Of a stretch of DNA of 64,000 bases, positions 37,893 through 53,127 are shown one piece after another (positions within the stretch are counted from its first letter, which is position 1; every line of letters starts with the position of its first letter). Source of the stretch: Ascaris suum (taxonomy: Eukaryota; Nematoda; Chromadorea; Rhabditida; Ascarididae); NCBI GenBank assembly GCA_013433145.1, contig CM024177.1, forward strand, positions 1,756,501 through 1,820,500, read 5' to 3'. A program made the translations under genes and the position numbers. The notes beneath the pieces were generated by a model. The model was not told where the DNA came from. It searched no databases and was given only the letters and a program-made list of their open reading frames with translations.

Positions 37893-38764
37893 TGAATAAG
37901 TGAGCAGATCAACAGTTTAAACTGGCTCAATGTGGCGAGGGCTATGTCATTTGCAATGTTTTTCTTTAACCAGGCTTTATCAACCTCCTGGTTGGCTCAT
38001 CCCAAGTTCGTTAACGAAGCTCAAAATAAGCGCTTCAGCAGCACGACCGATCGACGCCTCAAATTTGGGTGATTGAACCTCAACCCACTTTCCAACGATA
38101 ATACGAAGATGTAACTGAGTAGATCTTACGCAGCTAAATGGAGCTTAGATTGCAGCATTTCACTGACGGCTAAATATAGCACTAACAGTTACAAGAAGGG
38201 TGCTAGCACATTAAAGACCACTGACATCAACGGTAATAATAAGCAAGAACGATGAATTAATGAAGAAGGGAAATCCCAGACAGGAATGACTAAGAAATCG
38301 ACGTTGAATGAAAGATGCAAAATGACTGCAGCCGCAACTCAACTGCAACTGACTGATGAATGAGATAGTATGGTTGCCTCGGGTATTAGAGTGACTCTCA
38401 TAATGTTGTGATTTGCAGTCTTGAGACGCATTTCGAATTCTGCATCTCTAGCAGCCCCAACAACTCAGTCACGTTTTTCCGCTCAATCAATAAATAATGG
38501 AGGTCAACTTAGCAAAATTCTTCTACTGACTACAATATCGTATGAGGATTTTTTTCTCGGATGAGTTGAAAATGATCACTGGCATTTCGAAAGATGAGAA
38601 ATGCCATCATTCGACTACCGTAACGACATCATAGACATAACACTGAGATCGGATGAAATAACCCATTGTTATAACATTCACCATGAAGTCGCTCATTCAC
38701 CGACAAAATAACCCCACTATAACCATGACGTCAGCATTGTTAGTGCACTGTCGATTGTATTTGC

Positions 38765-38935
38765 GCCGAAAAGGGCTCCTTGGCTTTACCGAACCCAGTC
38801 ATTCCGCCCAGCACCCTCGTCGGGACAGGGGCGGCAGATTTAGTCCCAACCATCATAAAAGGAACAGCGGTGAATCGAATCGTCAGCATCAGACGGGCAG
38901 GAGAGAAACTAGCTCCTAAGCTCTGCGCTATAACG
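38765..38935 (+). mobile_element. LINE-like head segment, unit 2
   Basis: Counterpart of 31575-31740 and of 13425-13610. It is followed here by the reverse transcriptase fragment and tail of the same element. Confidence 0.5.
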
Positions 38936-39059
38936 CTTAACTTATGATGTGAGAACTCTGTTATAGAACGTTGTTTTGAAGAACCGCAGGAAGAAGCACA
39001 AAAAGCAAATACGACATGATGAGGCTAGCAGAAGTGTGATAGAAGGCAAAGAGGTCTAC

Positions 39060-39330
39060 AACACGCGTTCGACGAGTTAGATTGGCTGAACAAAGGCGTG
39101 AGCTTGGACGAAAAAGACTTTCGCAGTTGAGGTTCGTAGATGACATAGTTCTGATATCTCACAGCTTCAACCAAATAAAGAAAATGGTAAGAACTCGTGG
39201 TAAGAAGTGCGACCGTATGCTTACAATTAAACACTTCCAAAACGAAGCCGATAAGCAATCGAGAGCTGAAGTCGATGATTGTTGTAAGACGAGAGAAGAT
39301 TGGATGCGTAAATGAATTTATCTAAATCAG
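39060..39330 (+). pseudogene. RTE-like LINE reverse transcriptase fragment
   Basis: The frame RLSQLRFVDDIVLISHSFNQ contains the reverse transcriptase active-site box (F-V-D-D where F/Y-A-D-D is usual), preceded by a basic EQRRELGRKR run. The open frame stops after about 78 codons at 39315, so only the catalytic motif and its surroundings survive. Confidence 0.7.
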
Positions 39331-39559
39331 CAGATGTGTAAAAATGATTGAAAGGATGGAAGCAGATGGAGGACGCAGGATGAAAAAAAGTCTTCAAGGC
39401 ATTTGTTTTTAAAGAACAAAGACTTTGCAGTGAGAAGAAAGTGCCAATGAATCTCAAAGAGACTTTCCTCGAAAAAAGCATGATGTCAATAATTCCTTAC
39501 GGCTCTGATACATAGTTAACAACTAATAAAGTGTACAGCTACTGGCAAAATAGCCGAAA

Positions 39560-39900
39560 GAGGAGCGGAAAGAATCATAACAGTAAAGTGGTCGAGAGGA
39601 AAGCCGACAATAGCTCCGAGGTGTAATAGAGGCAAAGGATTCGGTGGCAGAAGCCGAAATCAGAAAGTTTAGATAGGCGGCGAAGATATCCGCTATGAAA
39701 AATGACGCTTGAGTGAAAAGAATAACGGAATGGACACCACAGACTGGCAACAGAAGTAGAGGACGACGTGCAATGAGGTGGAGTGATTTTTAAAAAGACG
39801 TAGAAACCAGCTGGATCAGAGAAGCATTGGATAGGGATAAGCGGAAACGATATGAAGAGACTTTTATTCGTAATGAATGCTGTGTCAATCGAACCAAGTA
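39560..39900 (+). pseudogene. RTE-like LINE C-terminal region and 3' tail
   Basis: A frame with TAG and TGA stops reads AAKISAMKNDA, then VKRITEWTPQTGNRSRGRRA and MRWSDF, the Trp/Arg-rich C-terminal pattern of RTE-type elements. The remaining stretch to ttattcgtaatgaatgc and aataaat is shared with 13630-13700 and, loosely, 33640-33770. Confidence 0.7.
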
Positions 39901-40129
39901 AATAAATATGTATGACTCCATCTGATCGTTGCTGACTTAATATCCTCGGTGGCAAGCAAGTTTGCATATTAAGTAAAATTCCTGCCAACGGGTCGTTTCC
40001 CTAATGCCGAGCATTGCAGAGAGCTTCTGGAATAGGTCTTGTATTCGAGCGAAATTTTGCATTTAAGGACAACATTTAGCCATATGTAATTATTTTTTAA
40101 AAAGAAACAGAATTTGCTTATGATTTCGA

Positions 40130-40138
40130 TATATAAAG
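40130..40138 (+). promoter_or_regulatory. TATA-like box of unit 3
   Basis: TATATAAAG in the conserved context. Confidence 0.45.
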
Positions 40139-40212
40139 CCGCAGAATCATCAGTTAACATCTCCTCTTGCTTGGCCAGCAACAAGGTATCCACATCTCTT
40201 CCGTCTATCGAA

Positions 40213-40557
40213 ATGGCGTACAACAGCTCCAACTGGAACAACAGCTCCAACTGGAACAACAGCAGCTCCAACTGGAACAGTAGGAACAGTAGCAACAATC
40301 TCAGCAACAGCCTCAATAATCTCAGCAACAACCTTAACAACCTTAATAACCTCAGCAATTACCTGAACAACAATCTCAATAACCTCAACAATAGCATCAA
40401 TAACCTGAACAACAACCTCAGCAATAGCATCAATAACCTTAGCAACAGCAACAATTACAACAGCAGCAACTGGAACAACAGCAGTAACTGGAACAACAGC
40501 AACATGAACTGGAGCAACAGCTCGAACAACCCCAATTGGAGCAGCAATCAGTACCGC
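40213..40557 (+). CDS. Asn/Ser/Trp-rich low-complexity protein exon, unit 3
   Basis: 115 codons from ATG to a GTGAGT donor at 40558, phase 0. It has the same SSNWNN start and NWNN ending as unit 1, with the central repeat shortened by 93 bp. An upstream in-frame extension to about 40114 is also open, but the TATA-like box lies inside it. No domain is known, and the opposite-strand Leu-rich reading is again open. Confidence 0.4.
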
Positions 40558-40998
40558 GTGAGTTGGTCTTTCTGACGGTTAGGAAAGTTGATTTGACAAG
40601 TAAACACTTTGGAGGTGGCAGTGTCCTTTGTCCTGAAACATGCTTCGGGCTTTATAATACAGCACCTGAAGGCAAAGACTGCATGCGAGGCAAATAAAAT
40701 TGTCTAAGTACTAAAGCGGAGGTGCGTCTGACAGTAAGGTCTCACATGGAATAATTGGGGATCTCAGAAAACCTGGCAGTTATGGAAACGGGTCTGAGTG
40801 TGGTAGAGACGATAGGCTGTAGGACCGTTTTTGCACTGTGGTGTTTACAAGACTGGTTTATCGACGGTAGGAATTCATTTCATAACCTAACGAGAATTGG
40901 TAAAAGTGTTCCGATTTCAGAACTGCTAAGTGGCAAAGGATGATCTCGAGGGCACATGTTTCCGTCCGATGGCAATGATAGCTATGTGCACTCGTGAA

Positions 40999-41004
40999 AA
41001 TAAA
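40999..41004 (+). terminator. Poly(A) signal of unit 3 transcript
   Basis: AATAAA followed by TGTTAA, matching the other two units. Confidence 0.5.
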
Positions 41005-41300
41005 TGTTAATTCCAAAAATAATCGCTGAATGCATCGTACACAAGGTAGCTAGTCGACCGGTGTTGCTGAAAGGAGGGGTCGCTGCGGAGGAGCTTGCCA
41101 GCATGCTTGTGGACTTCGGAGCGAAATTCGTTTCCATGAGAGCTCTGAGGTGGTGTACTGTGGGGAGCAGAAATTGCTCGGTTTCGTCGTCGTTATTGCA
41201 ACTCGATGCAGCATAATGGACGTTTCCGAGCCATGTCCGCACTGGGCGCTAAGAGGAGGGATAAATGATCTAATGACTGAATAAACTTGATGTTTTATGA

Positions 41301-43080
41301 GGTGGAGTTTCGCCTCCACAGCGGCCAATTCCTTCACTGCCACTCTGATAGATACTTGAAAGTATGACATTTCAACAGGCTGCTCCTTTGATGCAATTGG
41401 CGCCGTCAGTAGTACGCTTGTGGTTCAGTATGTCTGCATTATTTATGTCCACAATAAATGCAGGGTTCATTGTTTCATGGTGGTGAAGCCATTTCCTGAA
41501 TTCCTGTGCCCCTTAGTTCAGGATCTTCGAGAAGGACTGACGAGATGATTCAACGAGAGTGGGTCGAGGGCATTGCCACTGCTAAAAGCTGAAGGTGGTT
41601 CATGATCAAAGATTCTAACGAATCATCTACCCTGACCCTTCAGCGGAAGTCGCAGTTGATTACAGAAGAGTCATTGTTGAGACCAGAGAGGCATTTCAAG
41701 ATAAGAAAACTTATCCGCGAGTTTATGCATCCCGGAATTAAAAGAATCTGCAGTTTGTTGGTAATTCTCGTGCAATGTATTACATCAATATTTCCTGCCA
41801 GGCTTCAATACCTTAGATTGAACTTGATCCTAGTTTAATATTTCCTTACCTCGATGAAATTCACGCTGGGATACAGAATAGAGTCATCACGAGTCGAGGT
41901 CGTATGAGGTGAGTTCATCGTACTAAGTACTACAAGGATACTGGAGTGCTAGTCATCAAGTTGAAGCCTTGCCACTTTCCACCTTTCTTGCATCATCTTC
42001 CTTGAAAGGTGAATGAATGAAATCCCGTGTAAATGATCATTGGTCCAGTAAGGCAATGATTTTACTGTGTCCGAGCGTAACATTCTTAATGGGTGCAGCT
42101 TTTTAAGCAAGCAACTGGGTGCTATCAATGCTTGATTTTAGCTGCATAAAATATTTAAGTTTCAGCGAGCATTTGCATCAGCTTCGATCGCATATAATAT
42201 ATCGTCACTTCGGAACGTAGGTCATTTATAAATATTAGCATATGATGAGGATGTTGTGAGTGATCCAGTGCTCTTACTCTTTTTATCCTACAGCAAAACA
42301 GTCGATACTTGCGAGTGACCTTGTGTCATCTAAAATTAAAAACTACAATCTTCACTGCATTGTACTTTAGTCATTTCTTACTCATCTTCCCCGTTCCCTT
42401 CCAGGATGTGAAGTGTGGACGGAGCCATAGCATACAAAGTGGAGCTTAGATGGCTCTTTACTGTTTACTTCCGTTGAAATTGATGAACAGTACGGAAAGT
42501 GAAATTGCAATTATGTGAGAAAACAATGCTCTTCTATAGATAACTGAACGGCGATTATTGGCGCAAAAATATATTCATAAACATTGCACATCGTTATAGA
42601 TTAGTGGCCTAATCAAGCGTTCTAACAAACCACAAATATCCTTTTCGTTTCTATGTAAGAATAACTTCATGTAGATCAACTTTTAACACGTAAAAATGAG
42701 CTATAGTAATATTAAAATGTTTATTTTTGTATAAAAAAAAAACGAAGAAAGAGCGAATAGGAGAATGAGAGAAGAATTTTTGTTTTTTCTTTGTATATTC
42801 TCTTGTTTTTTAATCACTACTGAAAAAATTTATCTACTAAGTTGGGTGAATTTTTGTAAGTAATGCAGATTTTTATTGGCATTTATAGACGTTCAATCCT
42901 CTTGTAATTGATGATTTCTGCCTATAGGTTGAAGGATTTTAGTAAGCAGATGAAAATGAAATAAGGGAATGCGCTTGATGATTTATGCATTTCCACTCAA
43001 TTTCCGTCATTTCCTAAACAAAAGGATTTCAAATTTCGCGCGCCACAAAACACTATAATATTTGAAAGTGTTCGTCTGAA
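41301..43080. other. Region right of the tandem array, no gene seen
   Basis: Less AT-rich up to about 42500, which suggests further decayed repeat material. The longest frame is 41602-41838 on +, with no recognisable content. From 42500 the sequence returns to AT-rich background. Confidence 0.4.
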
Positions 43081-43102
43081 CAAATAAATATGCACATATA
43101 TT

Positions 43103-43246
43103 GGTAGAGCTCAAAGAGATCATCAGGCATTGCCAAGTTGATGTTGAGCGTTTCAAGTTCTTCAATCCCAAGGGGGCTTATAGCAAATGTTCGCAATGCC
43201 AAAATTCTTTCGACACTTCGACCCATGCATCAATGTGCATCAATCG
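43103..43246 (+). CDS. Candidate exon with a CxxC pair
   Basis: After a ttggtag acceptor (about 43108) the frame reads KEIIRHCQVDVERFKFFNPK and then YSKCSQCQNSFD with a further His and Cys, before a gtgata donor or the stop just after it. A small zinc-binding fold is possible. No partner exon found. Confidence 0.25.
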
Positions 43247-43929
43247 GACGTGATAAATCCCACATGTAAAAACGAACGATAACAAATCTAGACGACTATC
43301 AACAATCGTTTATTTCATCACATTCTCTATAGCATTTTATTCTTTATCAAACATAATTTAGCGAAATAATTCTCACCTATCTTTTAAAGAGTAATTTTTA
43401 AGGAAATTTATGATTTAGTTAAAGTATCTGTTAGTAAATTTATTCTCTACTCATTTCGGCGTACAGAACAATTATTTCTTACAATTATATGTATATAAAA
43501 ACTAGTATAATTTTGAAAAAGTTTAACAGTAATTGAGAATTTGAAAGCGCTCTAAATAATTGTTACGTTCGGTAAAGATCTTAAATAACAAATGAAATGC
43601 ATCACGCATTCTGTTTTGTTTTGGTATCATAGTTGATCTTGAAAAAAATTTTTTTTCTCAAACAAATTCGATCTTTGATTTACATTCAGCTATTTTCATA
43701 TGGTTTTATTTCGTAATCAAGATTTATTTTAGACAGTGATATCCCGATAAATTACTGATATTGGCAAAAAAAAAATACAAAAATAACCAGAAATGATATT
43801 GTACTCTTCGAGATAGGCATAGATTGTATATCAAATAGAACATATCGAAGATATGAATGCGGGACAATCACGGGTCATCTTCGGTTGCACCTCTAATAGA
43901 GCTTATTCTCATGAGGTTAAGATTCAATT

Positions 43930-44205
43930 TTACAAAATGAATTTCTCAAACGGATAGAATTCAGATTGCGTCAAGTTTGGTGCCAATGTTGTGCAAAAAT
44001 GATGGGTGCCAATGACAAATATTTGTAGCGCCAATATTGTCGCTTCCTTATTGAAATAGGCATCAAAGATTGTCCTTAAGAAATGACAAATCATAAAGCA
44101 ATGCACTATTCTAGAACATGAAACGGATGAAGATTCATACTGAAAGAGGGTTACATGACTAATGAATCTAAAATTCCACTCACTAAACCAGCCGGTCGCT
44201 AACAT
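43930..44205 (-). CDS. 91-codon ORF, unknown
   Basis: Single open frame from ATG, Cys- and aromatic-rich, ending SEFYPFEKFIL. A gtgagtgg...ctttcag pair of intron size about 50 bp lies inside it, but splicing would not improve the frame. It may be chance. Confidence 0.2.
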   Translation of the reverse strand: MLATGWFSEWNFRFISHVTLFQYESSSVSCSRIVHCFMICHFLRTIFDAYFNKEATILALQIFVIGTHHFCTTLAPNLTQSEFYPFEKFIL

Positions 44206-44776
44206 TTAATGACAGCTAGATGCATATTTGCACTGATCTAGCCGCTCATGTTAAATCTTTCGCGGAAGAATCATTTTTTTTTTGTAGCTGCATTGGTACA
44301 AAATATAATTGCAATCGATTGCAAAGTAGAAGCTAATTTCTAAGCAAATTTAAGTGATTTTAATTCCTCACGAAGATGATGGATCAACTTGAATTTAGTC
44401 ACGTAAGACATTTATTGCATAGCGTAATTGAAGCTATCAAATTTTATAACGCTAGCTTCCTCCATTCAAATTGCCGACTAGGCTGGCACATTCACAAATA
44501 ACAGTTGGTTACCGTAATTGCCGCAAAAGTGCCTAGAAGTGCACGCTTGAATCATTTGGCGAGTTTTCACTTCCTATGACGTTTTGTCTCGAAAACTTGT
44601 CTGCTGAGTGAAGTCTGCTTTAGCTAATTTTTTTGCCTTTCTTTTGAAAGCGAAATGTATCGCCTGAAGAGGATTGTGAATGATGCACAATGCGCACATG
44701 TGAGCAGGCAGCAACAACAATAGCATTTTACAGTATGTTTTTGAAATTAATAACCAAATATTCAAAAATAATGATT

Positions 44777-44780
<4 letters not shown>

Positions 44781-44863
<83 letters not shown>
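44781..44863. repeat. (TA)n microsatellite
   Basis: About 83 bp of uninterrupted TA dinucleotide. Confidence 0.95.
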
Positions 44864-44866
<3 letters not shown>

Positions 44867-45080
44867 AATAGCGATAGGCACACCAACCGCGATGAAACAG
44901 TACGGTATCTGAGCATCCTCTAATCAATACCAGTGTTACAGATTTCCCGTATGTAATTTCCGTATTCAGTGCGACTATGTGAACAGAGTTTGGCGTGAAT
45001 TCCCAGAATATCATTTAATTTCCTGTAAACTCACTGTGATATTCTTGTTTCTCTAATACTTAAAGATAAAAATGCTTAAG

Positions 45081-46061
45081 CTAGAGCAGGTGCATGAAAA
45101 AATGCACTGTGAGTTTTTGATGATCAATGAAATCCTGATTCGCATGCGACGAAGACAAACTCGATAGCTGTTGACCGCAGTGCATATGCTCTATTACCAA
45201 GCTATCGCGATCCCCTCGTCCTTCTATTACTCGTGGTAGTGAAGGTCTCGCAGGTAAAATATCTACCTTATGAAGTTATCTTATAAAGTTAGGAAGGTTT
45301 GGAAGATGAAGTAATCTTTTTTTAGCTGTACGAATAAATGAACTATGATATATTTTATTAATTTTTAAATAAACACATCATAATTATGCATATTTGATGA
45401 AATTGCAGAGCTGCGAACGTGTAGAGATCATAATCACTCATTGGAAACGTTCTGCCATTCCATTACGTCATAAGAAATATGGCATTTAGATTCGATAAGC
45501 TATAGTACTATATGAAAAAGCCTTAATGACATTAGTATATGCTATAAAGATAGTGGGACATATATAAATTTAAATATAAACGTAAATATAACTACAAATA
45601 TAAATATAATTATAATTATAAAATATAAATATAAATAATATGTAAATGTAAATATAAAGGATATAAATATAACTGTGACTATAAATATAAATATAAACAT
45701 AAATATAAGTATAAATATAAATGCAAATGTAGGTAAAATATCAATATAAATATATATTATATATTTCCCCAATTTAAACCAAACTTCTCATAGAATTGCA
45801 CAGTAGAATTGTGAAATATAAAAGAGATGTTTGAAATTGGCCACTTGTTGAGTACAGCAAATGTAGCGTAACAATTTCTGATGCGTGAGTGGATTGTTGC
45901 CGAATTCCTCGCTTTGTGCTTCGATGATAACTTTGCCATACGCAGATGTCATTTTCATCGATATGCGAACCCAACAATGCCGAACGACGTTTGCCCATGG
46001 GTCATTCAGCACCCTTCTGTTATGGCATTTTAACGCATCGTCAACATATACGGTTACAATA
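45081..46061 (-). CDS. Candidate two-exon 3' end of a minus-strand gene, unknown product
   Basis: Exon 46061-45845 has 72 open codons, part of a 98-codon opening, with even composition (VTVYVDDALKCHN, DPWANVVRHCWVRISMKM, YGKVIIEAQSEEFG). Exon 45266-45081 has 61 codons plus TAG and follows in phase 0 (RGDRDSLVIEHMHCGQQLSS). Alternating short beta-like stretches and several Cys suggest an extracellular or beta-rich protein, but I recognise no family. Other frames on both strands are also open over the first exon, which lowers confidence. A possible further upstream exon lies near 46236. Confidence 0.35.
45545..45770. repeat. Degenerate aaatat-type low-complexity repeat
   Basis: Irregular hexamer-like repeats of aaatat/ataaat over about 200 bp. 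The minus-strand ORF across it (Phe/Ile-rich) is an artefact of the repeat. Confidence 0.8.
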
Positions 46062-47188
<1,127 letters not shown>

Positions 47189-47192
47189 TTAC

Positions 47193-47950
47193 CATTTAAA
47201 AACAAATCTTCGAAGTACATTAAATCAGCCATTTTATTTCGCACCATTTTGTGAATATCTTGTGTTGAGAAAAATGCTTGATTTAATGCTTTTAAGTAAG
47301 CAATACCTAATTGTTGTATTGTTTGAATTTGAGTTGCATCTTTCTTCCAGCATTTAAAACATCGAATAGGGTAACTACGCATTATCCAACATATAAACGG
47401 AGATTGTGGTAGCGTTACTCTCATTTGCTGATTTATGCCTTCAGGCAAATGCCTCGATCTCACATCACCGAACCTCCAGTTGTTTGAAAAATTGCACTTG
47501 TTAGAAAAGGAAGAAGCGATTGTGGAAGTTTTTATATCCCGTCGTGAAAATTAAAAATCCGCACTTTTTGTATTGACTTGTCGAAATGGATTTTGCTAAT
47601 TAGTCAGTGGCGTAAAAAAAAAAGCGTTTCAGTATGCACGAAGTGGATTGACAGCTTCGCTATGGTGATCGTGAGCTCATGGGGTTAGCGTTCGATAGTT
47701 TCAATTTGATGTATCGTGGTTTCGCTGTAGTTGAAATGAAATGAGACTTTTTTTTTTCGAACAAAAAGGCAAAGCATTTTTTAAAAAATTGGTGTATTTT
47801 TTTTTTGGAAATCCCAGTAAGAACTTTCATAATTCTACGGTGAAGATCAATATTGCTAGCGTTGAATTGATCACATTCTTCGTGAATAGTATAATGATCC
47901 ACATTGATAAAAATGCAATGGTTAGAAAGGGTGAGGCTAACGACGAACAT
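47193..47950 (-). CDS. Candidate two-exon 5' end of a minus-strand gene, unknown product
   Basis: The better exon is 47496-47193: a polypyrimidine tract with ctaac then aag acceptor, 101 open codons and a GTAAGAAT donor. Its sequence is protein-like (SHLPEGI-type start region, then [20 protein letters not shown] and [20 protein letters not shown]). A first exon 47950-47825 ([22 protein letters not shown] start, weak gttctt donor) joins in phase 0. However, the plus strand of that second segment is open too (47741-47956), so it is uncertain. No family recognised. Confidence 0.35.
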
Positions 47951-48539
47951 CACTAATGGGTTTATTATTCATAGCGCGCCTTCTATATATCATCGAACGT
48001 TTCAGAGAAAAAACCAATTGCGTACTCAAAACGTTCACCCATCAAAAGTGCTGACGAATATATGACGGTTTTTTCATGCATACTTTTGTTATAAAATTCC
48101 TTTGCTAATTTTTCGATACTATTACTTCAAGAAATGTTCTTTTTTTTCTCTCTCTAAATTTATTCAATACGAATGGATTTATTTGTAATAAGTTTTCGAC
48201 TCATTCAATAAACTCAACTCATGAAATGGGTAATGATGTTCATATGCCAATATGACGAGAACTTTTAGTCAAATTGGGATTTATTACATTCATGCAGAAA
48301 ATTGCTAATTTCTTGTTGATTTCTGAGTTTGTGAAGAGGTCCTCAGCAACTTATTGCGTTACGCCTATTGACAGTGCAATTTTCAGCATTGCAGTAAATG
48401 AAAATATATTTTTACATATTAGGCATTGGATCGGCAAACGGTGTGATGGACGTCGTTTGTATCGCTAATCCATAATGATGCCACATGGTTGAGAGATTTT
48501 TGAAAGCTTTATGCGTTTTTGACCACATGCTCTGCTAGA

Positions 48540-48671
48540 GATGTTAAGAAGCCTGAGCAAGTTGTTGCATCTAAAGCTGCTTTTTCTCCTCATAGCCAAC
48601 GTTCAATAACCTCACCAACTATCGATGCAGCTGGCCATTTTTATAAGATTATGCTTGGAATTTTTCTCTAG
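48540..48671 (+). CDS. Candidate terminal exon, unknown product
   Basis: Open frame of more than 40 codons ending at TAG, rich in Ser, Ala and Pro (VKKPEQVVASKAAFSPHSQR, then SITSPTIDAAGHFYKIML). It is less AT-rich than its flanks. A tgctag acceptor near 48540 is possible. No partner exon recognised. Confidence 0.25.
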   Translation, partial: DVKKPEQVVASKAAFSPHSQRSITSPTIDAAGHFYKIMLGIFL

Positions 48672-48816
48672 TTACTTCATTTGCATTTCATTTTATTGAT
48701 GCGGAAATTGTCGTCGTTATACTTTCCTCATCAAAATCGTTCTATTTTCTTCTGTATGATGTGATATATAGGGTATTAGATTAGGAAAATACGAAATATG
48801 AAGGCCACAACTCGGT

Positions 48817-48957
48817 TTAATAAAACCAATGAATGTTGCGCCGTCTTAGTTTGGCATGGCGAATGTTTGATAATACATTGATGATTTGGCGAAAGAATCT
48901 TGTGTTCGCCTCTCTTTCATCTTTATTTTTTGTCAAATTTTTTGGAAGTCGTTGCAT
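48817..48957 (-). CDS. 46-codon basic ORF, doubtful
   Basis: ATG to TAA frame, strongly basic (ANTRFFRQIINVLSNIRHAK, then LRRRNIHW). It is short enough to be chance, with no conserved motif. Confidence 0.15.
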   Translation of the reverse strand: MQRLPKNLTKNKDEREANTRFFRQIINVLSNIRHAKLRRRNIHWFY

Positions 48958-49812
48958 TTTCATCGTTCACCTTATGTGCATTAAATTTTTTTTTTTTTAG
49001 TGAAGCTTTCTTTCTAAAACAATATTGAAATTCTCTGCATAAAGCATTATAAAAGAGTAAGTTTGAGTTGCAGAATTTTATTAAACGTTAGATTCAAATT
49101 TTTCGAGAGAGAGAGTGATATTTTTATTAGTATAATAATTAATCAATGCGCTCACTTAGTTCATCACGATCGTTTGAATTTCTATCACATCAGCGGGTAT
49201 ATGCGAATATGGAGCATTCTCTTTCGGTCATTGAGCAGGACGAAACCAAATTTATCCTTTAAAGCGCTCTCGATTACGCGTTATCAATCTTATTCGTAAA
49301 CGAACCGCGACAGGAATTCAGCCTCGCTTTCTAAAGAAAAAAATGGTGTAACGCCTTTCATGAAAGCTATAGGAGCGCCTCTTTGGAGAATTCCCCCTCT
49401 TTCCACCCCTTTAAGAAGATCATTGCAGAAATAACACTGCATATCATCATATAACGACGTCTCCTCTTTCCATTCAAGCAGTTTTATTTGCATTTTTTTT
49501 TCCCTTCAGACAAAATGCTGAGAATATGAGAAACCAAACCAACATTATGCCGTATAAACTTTAATGGATGCCATCTGAAGTGCATAAAGGCGCTGGCATT
49601 CCCCGAAACTGCTTGTTGTATTCAATGCTAAAATGTATGCTTGCTTCCGATCTTATAATTGTTTAATGACCAGGTTGTTTTTTCGAATAACGCTTAGATA
49701 ATTACATAAACGATTGTTAGCTGTGTTGAAATATGTTTATACTTTGGCGAGATTCCAACTTCTTTTTTTTTTTTTCAGGAACATTTCTCGCTTTTCTTTT
49801 TTTTTCCTGCAG

Positions 49813-53127
<3,315 letters not shown>

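Larger units (their letters stand above)
33926..39985 (+). repeat. Unit 2 of the tandem array
   Basis: It starts with the lead around cctgccaacgggtcgtttcc, which recurs almost identically at 39980. Order of landmarks is as in unit 1. Differences are an extra about 0.5 kb around 35400-35870, a reverse BEL/Pao-like insertion at about 36690-38260, no gypsy gag, and a longer LINE segment with reverse transcriptase. Borders are approximate. Confidence 0.75.
39986..41300 (+). repeat. Unit 3 of the tandem array, truncated
   Basis: The lead, TATA box, ORF and poly(A) context are as in units 1 and 2. Similarity fades after about 41010, where a different sequence follows with a minus-strand frame at 41370-41050 (with SIRVAVKELAAVEAKLHLIK) that may be another retroelement fragment. 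Confidence 0.7.

Noticed and set aside
45542..45772. Phe/Ile-rich 76-codon ORF on -
   Set aside because: It runs through a degenerate aaatat repeat; composition explains the open frame.
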